This document shows positions 24,674 through 32,182 of a stretch of 64,000 nt of DNA, in pieces. A program made the position numbers and the translations under genes. Source of the stretch: JAXDMK01 sp963790325 (GTDB lineage: Bacteria > Actinomycetota > Acidimicrobiia > Acidimicrobiales > AC-14); the NCBI GenBank assembly GCA_963790325.1, contig CAWBNY010000002.1, positions 682,001 to 746,000 of the forward strand, given 5' to 3'. How positions within the stretch are numbered: position 1 is the stretch's first letter; the number at the start of each line of letters is the position of its first letter. Under the pieces are notes generated by a model. That model was not told where the DNA came from, did no database searches, and saw only the letters and a list, made by a program, of their open reading frames with translations.

Positions 24674-26461
24674 CTATGTCGGCCGACCCGCTCGGCGGGT
24701 CAGCACCCAGCTCCCGTCGGTGGTCACCGCGGCCGACCACCCGGCGGGGATCCACACGGTGCAGTCGGGCTCGACGACGACCGCCGGCCCGGCCGTCGGC
24801 CGGCGCTCGACGGTGGCTTGTGGGAGGTCGGCGACCGCCACGGACGGGGCGATGTGGGCGCGGGCCCGGACGGCCACGACCTCCACCGGCGCCCCCGGGC
24901 GGGCGTAGCCGTTGCGGCGGCGGTGCTCGTCGGCGAAGTCGTCCGGGTGGCGGACGGTGAGCTCGTGGGACTGTCCCGCGTAGCGGCAGTCGAACGACGT
25001 GGTCACCTCGGCGCCCGCGCCCACCGCGGCCTCGGCCTCCCGGGCCAGGGCGGCGGCCGCCTGGTGGACGCCGGCGTGGTCGGCGGGCGTGGGCCACGAG
25101 CGGACGAGGTCTCGCTGGCGGGGCGAGCACAGCAGGCCGACCGCGGAGAGCACACCGGCCCGGGGCGGGACCACCACCGCGGCCATGCCCAGGGCCTGGG
25201 CGACGGCGCAGGCGTGGAGGGGCCCCGCCCCACCGAAGGCGATGAGGGCCAGGCCGGAAGGGTCGACGCCCCGCGCCACCGTCACCGCCCGCACCGCCTG
25301 CTCCATGGCCGCGTCGACCACCGCCACCACGCCCTCGGCCGTGACGCCGGACCCGGCGAGCGCGGCCCGGGCCGCGTCCACGTGCAGGCCGCCGAGGTCG
25401 CCGAGGGCGGCGTCGGCCGGGATGCGGCCCAGGACCAGGTCGGCGTCGGTGACGGTCGGTTGCCGTCCGCCCCGTCCGTAGCAGGCGGGGCCGGGGTCGG
25501 CGCCTGCGCTCTGGGGGCCGACCACGAGGGCCCCGCCGGGATCGATGCGGGCGATCGACCCCCCGCCGGCGCCGATGGTGTGGATGTCGAGGGCGGGCAG
25601 CCGGACGGGGAAGCCGGCCGCCATCCGGCCCGGTGCGGGCTCGGGCACGCCCCCCTTGACCAGGCACACGTCGGTGCTGGTCCCGCCCATGTCGAAGGTG
25701 ACCGCGTCGGGGAAGCCGGCGGCCCGGGCGGCCGCCGCCCCCGCCACCACCCCGCCCGCCGGTCCCGACAGGAGGAGGGCGACGGGCAGGTCGGCGGCCT
25801 CGGTGGCGGGGACGAGGCCACCGGCCGAGGTCATGACCAGGACCTCGCCCGCCAGCCGGTCGAGCAGGCGCAGGTAGTGGCGGCACCGGGGCCGGAGGTA
25901 GGCGTTGAGGACGGTGGTGACGGTGCGCTCGTACTCCCGGAACTCGGGGGAGACGGCGGACGAGGTGGTCACGTCGAGGCCGGTCGCAGCCCGGAGCCGG
26001 CCGGCCACCACGTTCTCGTGGACCGGGTTGAGATCGGCGTGGAGGAGGCAGACGGCGACCGCCTCGACCCCGTCCGGCACGGGCGGCATGTCGTCGGGGA
26101 CGGGCTCGATCTCGGCGCCGGTGGCGTCGAGGCGCCCTCCGACCTCCAGGCGCAGGCCCCGGGGCACCAACGGCGGGGGCCGGTCGGCCCACTGGTCGTA
26201 GAGCGACGGACGGTCCTGGCGGGCGATCTCGATCACGTCGGCGAAGCCCGTGTTGGTGACGAGGGCCACCACGGCCCCCCGCCGCTCCAACAGGGCGTTG
26301 GTGGCGACGGTGGTCCCGTGCGCCAGCAGCTCGGGGTGGCCGTCGAGGCCGGCGGCCACCGCCCGGGCGGGATCGGCGGGCGTGCTCGACACCTTGCGGA
26401 CGGTTCCGTCGTCGGCGACGACGTCGGTGAAGGTGCCGCCGGTGTCGACCCCGCAACGCAT
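24674..26461 (-). CDS. Hydantoinase A/oxoprolinase-type subunit
   Basis: A 595-residue protein of the ASKHA ATPase fold. N-terminal phosphate-binding motif GVDTGGTFTDVV, then AHGTTVATNALLERRG. The second nucleotide motif is FDMGGTSTDVCLVKGG, followed by TIGAGGGSIARIDPGGALVVGP. It activates an amide or imide substrate with ATP as the partner of HyuB. I chose the ATG at 26461 (MRCGVDTGG); a start at 26482 would add seven residues. It is divergent from a small frame and aat. Confidence 0.92.
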   Translation of the reverse strand: MRCGVDTGGTFTDVVADDGTVRKVSSTPADPARAVAAGLDGHPELLAHGTTVATNALLERRGAVVALVTNTGFADVIEIARQDRPSLYDQWADRPPPLVPRGLRLEVGGRLDATGAEIEPVPDDMPPVPDGVEAVAVCLLHADLNPVHENVVAGRLRAATGLDVTTSSAVSPEFREYERTVTTVLNAYLRPRCRHYLRLLDRLAGEVLVMTSAGGLVPATEAADLPVALLLSGPAGGVVAGAAAARAAGFPDAVTFDMGGTSTDVCLVKGGVPEPAPGRMAAGFPVRLPALDIHTIGAGGGSIARIDPGGALVVGPQSAGADPGPACYGRGGRQPTVTDADLVLGRIPADAALGDLGGLHVDAARAALAGSGVTAEGVVAVVDAAMEQAVRAVTVARGVDPSGLALIAFGGAGPLHACAVAQALGMAAVVVPPRAGVLSAVGLLCSPRQRDLVRSWPTPADHAGVHQAAAALAREAEAAVGAGAEVTTSFDCRYAGQSHELTVRHPDDFADEHRRRNGYARPGAPVEVVAVRARAHIAPSVAVADLPQATVERRPTAGPAVVVEPDCTVWIPAGWSAAVTTDGSWVLTRRAGRPT

Positions 26462-26491
26462 CGACGCAGTCTCGCCCACCACACTGGGGCG

Positions 26492-26644
26492 GTGGACGCC
26501 CCCTACCCCCTCGTCCTGCGCCGGGTCGGGGACTGGCGCCTGTCCCGTGCCTGCCGGGCCGAGGTCCGGGCGGTGCGGGCGGTGCGGGCGGTGCGGGCGG
26601 TGCGGGCGGTGGACCGGGTCGGGCTGCGATCGCCGGGTGGCTGA
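26492..26644 (+). CDS. Short Arg/Val-rich frame upstream of aat (doubtful gene)
   Basis: A 50-codon frame from GTG 26492 that encodes VDAPYPLVLRRVGDWRLSRA and then an (RAV)n tract from a 9-base tandem repeat. It overlaps the aat start by eight bases. I recognise no family. The tandem repeat could equally lie in non-coding leader DNA. It is kept because the overlap would couple it to aat. Confidence 0.25.
   Translation: MDAPYPLVLRRVGDWRLSRACRAEVRAVRAVRAVRAVRAVDRVGLRSPGG
26567..26611. repeat. Five perfect copies of a 9-bp tandem repeat
   Basis: The unit CGGGCGGTG is repeated five times without mismatch. It lies 26 bases before the aat start codon. Length changes by whole units would not shift a frame that reads through it. 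Confidence 0.9.
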
Positions 26645-27362
26645 CCTCGCCCCGCCGCCGGTGCCGGTGGGTCCCTCGGCGTGGGCTCTGCCCCCGCCCG
26701 AGTCCGCCGACTCGGCGTCGGGGCTGGTCGCCTTCGGGGCCGACCTGGCGGTGGAGACGCTGGTCGACGCCTACCGGCGGGGCATCTTCCCGTGGCCGCA
26801 CGAGGGGGTCGTCCTGCCCTGGTTCGCGCCCGATCCCCGGGGCGTGTTGGACGTGGCTGTCGGGGCCAGGGTGGCGCGGTCGCTGCGGCAGCGGCTGCGG
26901 CGGTGCGGCTGGACGTCGACCGTCGACATCGCCTTCGACGAGGTCACGGCGGCGTGCGCCGTGCGCCCCTCGGGGGAGGGGACCTGGGTGACGGCGGAGA
27001 TGCGGGCCGCCTACGGGCGTCTGCACCGGCTGGGTTGGGCCCACAGCCTGGAGGTGTGGGACGGCGGTGGTCGGCTGGTGGGCGGGTGCTACGGGGTCCG
27101 GGTGGGTGGGTGCTTCACGGGGGAGTCGATGTTCAACCGGGAGCCGGACGCGTCGAAGGTGGCGTTCGTCGACCTGGTTGCCCGGTGGCGTTCGGCGGGC
27201 GGGGAGCTGGTCGACGTGCAGATGCCGACCGAGCACCTCGTGTCGCTGGGCGTGGTGGGGCTGGCCCGTTCGGAGTTCACGGCCTGGCTGGGCCGCGTGC
27301 GGGACTCGCCGGTGTCGGTGGCGCGGGACCGGCTGCCGGTCAGCCGGCTGGCGGGGGAGTGA
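26637..27362 (+). CDS. aat: Leucyl/phenylalanyl-tRNA--protein transferase
   Basis: A 241-residue N-end-rule enzyme that adds Leu or Phe to proteins with N-terminal Lys or Arg, marking them for ClpAP. Typical motifs: AYRRGIFPWP, LPWFAPDPRGVL, GGCYGVRVGGCFTGESMF, ASKVAFV and VDVQMPTEHLVSLG. The GTG at 26637 gives the usual length. The 3-prime end overlaps the convergent RNase H gene by 23 bases. No clpS is seen nearby. Confidence 0.94.
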   Translation: MADLAPPPVPVGPSAWALPPPESADSASGLVAFGADLAVETLVDAYRRGIFPWPHEGVVLPWFAPDPRGVLDVAVGARVARSLRQRLRRCGWTSTVDIAFDEVTAACAVRPSGEGTWVTAEMRAAYGRLHRLGWAHSLEVWDGGGRLVGGCYGVRVGGCFTGESMFNREPDASKVAFVDLVARWRSAGGELVDVQMPTEHLVSLGVVGLARSEFTAWLGRVRDSPVSVARDRLPVSRLAGE

Positions 27363-28377
27363 CCACCCACACCTCATCCTCCCCCAGGACGTCCTGGAGG
27401 GCCCGGACGGCGCGACCGACGGCGGGGTCGTCCCCGTCCCACACGACGACGGCCTCGGCTGCGTTCTTGGCGATCCACCCGTCCCGGCGGCGGAGGGCGC
27501 CGCCTGCGAGCTGCTTGGTGGCGGGCTGCTTCTGCTGGAGGACGACGGTGGTCTGCGCTCCGTCGAGGAGCCGGCGGAAGCGGGCCTTGGCGTCGGCCGG
27601 CCACATGGCGTCGGGATCGGGGTAGGGGAGGACCGCCACGTAGGGGACCTCGACCTCCGCCGCCGACTCGGCTGCGAGCTGTTCGGCGCCCAGGCCGAGG
27701 CCGGTGAGGACGACCAGGTCGGGGTGGAGACGGCGCTTGGCGGCGAGGATCTCGGCCAGCTGGCGGCGGACGCCGGCCGCGGTGGGGTTGCCGTCGTCGT
27801 AGCCACCGAGCTCGGGGGGGCGGTGGCCGGTGACGGCGAGGCGGCGGCCGGGCGGGAGGCGGGCGTCGCCGGCGGTCCCCGCCGCGTCGTCGGCGGCGCC
27901 GAGGTCGGCGGGCGTGCCCTCGCCCGTGCGGCCGGTCTGGGTGCGGGCCGCCTCCACCGCCAGCCGGTCGACGAGGTCGTTGGAGACGTCGCCGCTGTGC
28001 CCCTTGACCCACCGGAACACGATCCGGGCCGGATCGAGCCGGACCGCCTCGATGAGGGGCTCCCACAGGTCGCGGTTGGCCACCGGCTTCTTGGCCGAGT
28101 TGATCCATCCCCGGGCCAACCATCCCTCCCACCACCGGTCGCGGAAGCAGTTGACGACGTAGGTGGAGTCGCTCACCACCTCCAACGGCCCGTCGAGCGC
28201 CCGCACCGCGTCGAGCACGGCGTTGATCTCCATCCGCTGGTTGGTGGTGTGGGCGGCCGCCCCGCTGGCGAACCGTCCCCCGGGCACCGCCCACGCCCAC
28301 CCTCCCGGCCCCGGGTTCCCCAGGCACGCCCCGTCGGTGAACACCTCGGTCGTGGCCGTCCCGACTGATCCGCGCAA
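27340..28377 (-). CDS. RNase HI fused to a SLOG (YpsA-like) domain
   Basis: A 345-residue fusion. Residues about 9-150 are RNase HI, which cuts RNA in RNA-DNA hybrids; its acidic residues are in FTDGACLGNPGPGGWA (Asp), RMEINAVLDA (Glu), VSDSTYVVN (Asp) and VKGHSGDVSNDLVDRLA (His, Asp). After a Gly/Ala-rich linker, residues about 178-340 resemble the YpsA/DUF1273 branch of SLOG proteins: RLAVTGHRPPELGGY, LTGLGLGAEQLAAESA, AVLPYPDPDAMWP. SLOG domains bind nucleotides or nucleic acid. The start is a TTG at 28377 inside a palindromic repeat, and the first eight residues are encoded by that repeat. Confidence 0.9.
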   Translation of the reverse strand: MRGSVGTATTEVFTDGACLGNPGPGGWAWAVPGGRFASGAAAHTTNQRMEINAVLDAVRALDGPLEVVSDSTYVVNCFRDRWWEGWLARGWINSAKKPVANRDLWEPLIEAVRLDPARIVFRWVKGHSGDVSNDLVDRLAVEAARTQTGRTGEGTPADLGAADDAAGTAGDARLPPGRRLAVTGHRPPELGGYDDGNPTAAGVRRQLAEILAAKRRLHPDLVVLTGLGLGAEQLAAESAAEVEVPYVAVLPYPDPDAMWPADAKARFRRLLDGAQTTVVLQQKQPATKQLAGGALRRRDGWIAKNAAEAVVVWDGDDPAVGRAVRALQDVLGEDEVWVVTPPPAG

Positions 28378-28410
28378 TTACACCCCTGAGGGGGCAAGCG
28401 CGCGGAGTGT
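28356..28410 (-). repeat. TAATTGCGCGGATC palindromic repeat, copy 1 (inverted)
   Basis: On the minus strand it reads CACTCCGCGCGCTTGCCCCC, then GTGTAATTGCGCGGATCAGT. Arms TCCGCGC and GCGCGGA span exactly 38 bases (28369-28406), as in copies 2 and 3. Its TAATTG provides the TAA stop of the DUF559 gene and the TTG start of the RNase H gene. Confidence 0.85.
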
Positions 28411-29286
28411 TCGCACGTGATCGACGAGGGTCCGGGCCGTGGTGGCCGACGTGACCGGCAAGATCCGCCAGCCTAGGGCGGTGAGGGCGGCGTAGCGGGC
28501 GGCGTCGTGGTCGAAGGCAGAACGGGTCGAGTGGAAGTCGAAGCCGTTGTACTCGAGGGCGATGAGGTCGTCGGGGTAGGCGTGGTCGAGGAGGTAGACG
28601 GTCGAGCCGACGACCACCTGGTGTTGGGCCACCGGCTCGCCGAGGCCGGCGCCGACCAGGATCTGGCACAGGTCGAGCTCCTTGGGGCTGTCGCCGGGGT
28701 CGAAGCCGGGCAGGCGGTCGTCGAGCACCGTTCGCAGGACGGTGAGCCGGCGCCGGCCCCGGCAGGCCAGAACCCCGTAGACCTCCCGGAGGTCGTCGAG
28801 GACTAGGAGATGGCGGCGAAGGCAGTCGTCGACGATCCTCCCGAGGAGCTGGGCGCCGACCACGCCGGAGAGGTCGCCCAGGGTGCGGGCGGGCGAGGTG
28901 ACCGGAAACCGGTCGTGGACCCTCCGGTGATGGTCGGGTAGGAAGCGGCTCTGGTGCGACCGGACCCCTGGCAGGCGGATCCACACCGGCCACGGCACCG
29001 TGAGCTCGGGCTGGTCGGCGACGATGCCCGGCATCCGCCAGATCTCCGCTGCCGACCGGTGGGATGCCACCCCGTTCGGTCCGGCGGCCAGCAGCGCCGC
29101 CCGCAGCGGTTGGCGGGAGGTGATGGGCGCACCGGCGAACCGGTAGACGCCCCACCGAACGATGACCAGCCGGCCTGCCTTGAGCGCGTACTCCGCCTGC
29201 TTGCGGGTGAGGTGGGCCCGCGTCTGGGGACGCGTGACGAGACCGTCCTGTTCTTCGGCGACGGCGGCCAGCTCGGTATCCGACAT
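28378..29286 (-). CDS. AbiEi-like N-terminal domain plus DUF559 (PD-(D/E)XK-type) protein
   Basis: A 302-residue protein. The N-terminal part (LVTRPQTRAHLTRKQAEYAL, RLVIVRWGVYRFAGAP, GVASHRSAAEIWRMPG) matches the winged-helix AbiEi antitoxin-like module common in actinobacteria. The C-terminal part (LLDHAYPDDLIALEYNGFDF, DAARYAALTALGWRILPVTS) is a DUF559/Vsr-like endonuclease fold with candidate metal residues Asp and Glu-Tyr-Asn. No AbiEii toxin partner is adjacent. I chose the ATG at 29286 (MSDTELAAVAEEQ), preceded by GGCGGAGC; a GTG at 29349 would start inside the repeat. Its stop lies in repeat copy 1. The biological role of these stand-alone proteins is not settled. Confidence 0.82.
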   Translation of the reverse strand: MSDTELAAVAEEQDGLVTRPQTRAHLTRKQAEYALKAGRLVIVRWGVYRFAGAPITSRQPLRAALLAAGPNGVASHRSAAEIWRMPGIVADQPELTVPWPVWIRLPGVRSHQSRFLPDHHRRVHDRFPVTSPARTLGDLSGVVGAQLLGRIVDDCLRRHLLVLDDLREVYGVLACRGRRRLTVLRTVLDDRLPGFDPGDSPKELDLCQILVGAGLGEPVAQHQVVVGSTVYLLDHAYPDDLIALEYNGFDFHSTRSAFDHDAARYAALTALGWRILPVTSATTARTLVDHVRTLRALAPSGV

Positions 29287-29346
29287 GCTCCGCCATTGAA
29301 TCGGCCGGGTGAGACATTTGCGCCCGTGGCGGCCCAGCCGACCGAC

Positions 29347-29400
29347 CACTCCGCGCGCTCACGCCCCCACGCGTGTAATTGCGCGGATCAATCGGGACGG
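29347..29400 (+). repeat. TAATTGCGCGGATC palindromic repeat, copy 2
   Basis: Plus-strand copy with CACTCCGCGCGCTCACGCCC followed by GCGTGTAATTGCGCGGATCA; the 38-base core is 29350-29387. The flank ATCGGGACGG also matches copy 1. It lies 60 bases upstream of the DUF559 start and is inverted relative to copy 1. Confidence 0.85.
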
Positions 29401-29418
29401 GGCGCCGCGCCCGCTGAA

Positions 29419-29473
29419 CTGTCCGCGCACTCACCCCCTCACGCGTGCAATTGCGCGGATCAATCGGAAACGG
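29419..29473 (+). repeat. TAATTGCGCGGATC palindromic repeat, copy 3
   Basis: Plus-strand copy (TCCGCGCACTCACCCCCTC, then GTGCAATTGCGCGGATCAAT); the core is 29422-29459. It lies in tandem with copy 2 and ends 15 bases before the aceE start codon, so it forms much of the aceE leader. Confidence 0.85.
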
Positions 29474-29488
29474 ACGAAACTAGTCCCG

Positions 29489-32182
29489 ATGATCTTCGAC
29501 GGATTCTCCGCGCAGCTCCCCGACATCGATCCCCAGGAGACGTCCGAGTGGGTGGACTCCCTCGACGCGGTGGTCGACCTGCGGGGCAAGACCCGGGCCC
29601 GATTTCTGGTCATGAAGCTCCTCGAACGGGCCCGCGAGCTCCAGGTCGGCTTCCCGGCCACCGTCTCCAGCGACTACATCAACTCCATCCCGCCCGAGCG
29701 CGAGCCGTGGTTCCCGGGCGACGAGCACATGGAGCGGCGCATCCGGGCCTTCGTCCGGTGGAACGCGGCGGTGATGGTGACGAGGGCCAACGTCAAGGCG
29801 CCGGGCATCGGCGGCCACCTCGCCACCTACGCCAGCAGCGCAGCCCTCTACGAGGTCGGCTTCAACCACTTCTTCCGGGGCAAGGACGACGGCCAGCCCG
29901 GTGACCAGGTGTTCTTCCAGGGCCACGCGTCCCCCGGCATCTACGCCCGGGCGTTCCTGGAAGGAAGGCTCAGCGAGGCCCAGCTCGACAACTTCCGCCA
30001 GGAGATCGGCGGCAACGGCCTCTCCAGCTACCCCCACCCCCGGCTCATGCCCGACTTCTGGGAGTTCCCGACCGTCTCGATGGGCATCGGCCCCATCAAC
30101 GCCATCTACCAGGCCCGGTTCAACCGCTACCTGCACAACCGTCGAATCGTCGACACCAGCCGCTCCCGCGTCTGGGCCTTCCTGGGTGACGGCGAGTGCG
30201 ACGAGCCCGAGTCCCTCGGCGCCCTCAGCCTGGCCGCGAGGGAGTCCCTCGACAACCTCACCTTCGTCGTCAACTGCAACCTGCAGCGCCTCGACGGCCC
30301 GGTCCGGGGCAACGGCAAGATCATCCAGGAGCTCGAGGCCGTCTTCCGGGGCGCGGGATGGAACGTGATCAAGGTCATCTGGGGCTCGAAGTGGGACGAG
30401 CTGCTGGCGAGGGACGTCGACGGCGTCCTCGTCAACAAGATGAACACCACCCTCGACGGCGACTTCCAGAAGTTCTCGGTGGAGTCGGGCGCCTACATCC
30501 GCCAGCACTTCTTCGGCCCCGACCCTCGCCTGCGGGCCATGGTCGAGCATCTGAGCGACGACGACCTCCGCACCCTCCCCCGGGGCGGCCACGACTACCA
30601 CAAGCTCTACGCCGCCTACCGGGCCGCGGTCGAGCACGAGGGGGCGCCCACCGCCATCCTGGCCAAGACCATCAAGGGGTGGACGCTCGGTCCCGAGGTG
30701 GAGGCCCGCAACGCCACCCACCAGATCAAGAAGATGTCGAAGAAGGCGCTCCGTGAGTTCCGTGACCGCCTCCACATCGACGACCTCCTCCCCGACGCGG
30801 CCCTCGAGAACGCCGACCAGCCGCCCTACTGCCGGCCCGCCGAGGGGTCGCCCGAGCACGAGTACATGATGGTGCGGCGACGGGCCCTCGCCGGATCCCT
30901 GCCCAAGCGGGTAGTTCGTGCCAAGCCCCTGCCCGCACCCGCGCCCAAGGTCTTCGAGAGCATGAAGGCCGGCTCCGGCGACCGCCAGGTGTCGACCACC
31001 ATGGTCTTCGCCGGCCTTCTGCGCGACCTCCTGCGGGACAAGGGCATCGGTCAGCGGGTCGTCCCCATCATCCCCGACGAGGCCCGCACCTTCGGTATGG
31101 ACTCCCTCTTCCCCGAGGTCGGCATCTACGCCGCCCACGGTCAGCTCTACGAGCCGGTCGACGCCCACCTCCTCCTGTCGTACAAGGAGAAGAAGGACGG
31201 GCAGATCCTGGAAGAGGGCATCACCGAGGCCGGCTCCATGGCCAGCTTCACCGCCGCCGGCACCGCCTACGCCACCCACGGCGCGCCGATGCTGCCCTTC
31301 TTCATCTTCTACTCGATGTTCGGGTTCCAGCGGGTGGGCGACCTGATCTGGGCCTTCGGCGACTCCCGGGGCCGGGGGTTCCTGTGCGGCGCCACCGCCG
31401 GCCGCACCACCCTCCACGGCGAGGGTCTCCAGCACGCCGACGGCCACAGCCTGGTCCTCGGCTCGACGGTGCCCAACCTGGCCGCCTACGACCCCGCCTT
31501 CGCCTACGAGCTGGGCGTCATCGTGGAGGACGGCATCCGGCGCATGTACGGCCCCGAGCCGGAGGACGTCTTCTACTACCTCACCCTCTACAACGAGAAC
31601 TACACCATGCCGCCGATGCCCGAAGGGGCCGAGGAGGGCATCCGTCGGGGCCTCTACAAGTTCGCGGCCGCCCCCGAGGGCCCCACCCGCCGGGCCACGG
31701 TGATCTTCTCCGGCACCGCCCAGGGCGCGGCCCGGGAGGCCCAGGCCCGGCTGGCGGCCGACCACGACGTGGCCGCCGAGCTGTGGAGCGCGACCTCCTA
31801 CAAGGCCCTGCGGGAGGAGGCGCTCTCGGTCGAGCGGTGGAACCGGCTCCACCCCACCGACACGCCGAGGACGCCGTACGTCACCGACGTGCTCAGCGCC
31901 GCCGAGGGGCCCGTGGTGGCCGTCACCGAGTTCATGAAGATGGTCCCCGACCAGGTGGCGCGGTGGGTTCCGGCCCCCTTCGTCATCCTCGGCACCGACG
32001 GCTACGGGCGGTCGGACACGGCGGCCAACCTCCGCCGCCACTTCGAGACCGACGCCGCTCACCTCATCGTCGCGGTCCTCGACTCGCTGGCCCGGGCCGA
32101 CGAGGGCAAGCCCGAGGAGGTGGCCGACGCCATCGCCCGCTACGGCCTCGACCCCGACATCCCCGACCCCCGCGTGCGCTGA
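29489..32182 (+). CDS. aceE: Pyruvate dehydrogenase E1, homodimeric type
   Basis: An 897-residue ThDP enzyme that decarboxylates pyruvate and acetylates the lipoyl arm of E2. The ThDP-magnesium motif is GDGECDEPESLGALSLA (about 233) ending in Asn of VVNCNLQ. Other family stretches are PGIGGHLATYASSAALYEVG, RTTLHGEGLQHADGHS and the C-terminal GTDGYGRSDTAANLRRHFE. Length matches the family. The ATG at 29489 lacks a clear Shine-Dalgarno sequence, and the leader is made largely of palindromic repeat copy 3. Its E2 and E3 partners are at 10.5-13.2 kb. Confidence 0.96.
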   Translation: MIFDGFSAQLPDIDPQETSEWVDSLDAVVDLRGKTRARFLVMKLLERARELQVGFPATVSSDYINSIPPEREPWFPGDEHMERRIRAFVRWNAAVMVTRANVKAPGIGGHLATYASSAALYEVGFNHFFRGKDDGQPGDQVFFQGHASPGIYARAFLEGRLSEAQLDNFRQEIGGNGLSSYPHPRLMPDFWEFPTVSMGIGPINAIYQARFNRYLHNRRIVDTSRSRVWAFLGDGECDEPESLGALSLAARESLDNLTFVVNCNLQRLDGPVRGNGKIIQELEAVFRGAGWNVIKVIWGSKWDELLARDVDGVLVNKMNTTLDGDFQKFSVESGAYIRQHFFGPDPRLRAMVEHLSDDDLRTLPRGGHDYHKLYAAYRAAVEHEGAPTAILAKTIKGWTLGPEVEARNATHQIKKMSKKALREFRDRLHIDDLLPDAALENADQPPYCRPAEGSPEHEYMMVRRRALAGSLPKRVVRAKPLPAPAPKVFESMKAGSGDRQVSTTMVFAGLLRDLLRDKGIGQRVVPIIPDEARTFGMDSLFPEVGIYAAHGQLYEPVDAHLLLSYKEKKDGQILEEGITEAGSMASFTAAGTAYATHGAPMLPFFIFYSMFGFQRVGDLIWAFGDSRGRGFLCGATAGRTTLHGEGLQHADGHSLVLGSTVPNLAAYDPAFAYELGVIVEDGIRRMYGPEPEDVFYYLTLYNENYTMPPMPEGAEEGIRRGLYKFAAAPEGPTRRATVIFSGTAQGAAREAQARLAADHDVAAELWSATSYKALREEALSVERWNRLHPTDTPRTPYVTDVLSAAEGPVVAVTEFMKMVPDQVARWVPAPFVILGTDGYGRSDTAANLRRHFETDAAHLIVAVLDSLARADEGKPEEVADAIARYGLDPDIPDPRVR

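Larger units (their letters stand above)
28356..29400 (-). mobile_element. Candidate minimal mobile unit: DUF559 nuclease gene with inverted-repeat ends
   Basis: Copy 1 and copy 2 of the palindromic repeat face each other across a single gene, so the 1045-base unit has terminal inverted repeats of about 54 bases. No transposase is encoded. The unit sits exactly between the RNase H and aceE genes, and the third repeat copy next to it could be a footprint of an earlier event. Mobility is an inference from structure. Confidence 0.4.

Noticed and set aside
22836..27806. A 1656-codon open frame spanning hyuB, hyuA and aat on the minus strand
   Set aside because: Only the part from 24665 down is HyuB. 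Upstream it runs out of frame through hyuA and antisense through aat, giving low-complexity Pro/Arg sequence; a giant fusion protein is not supported.
28378..29286. A complete AbiE type IV toxin-antitoxin system
   Set aside because: The AbiEi-like module is fused to DUF559 and no nucleotidyltransferase toxin (AbiEii) is adjacent; both neighbours are housekeeping genes.
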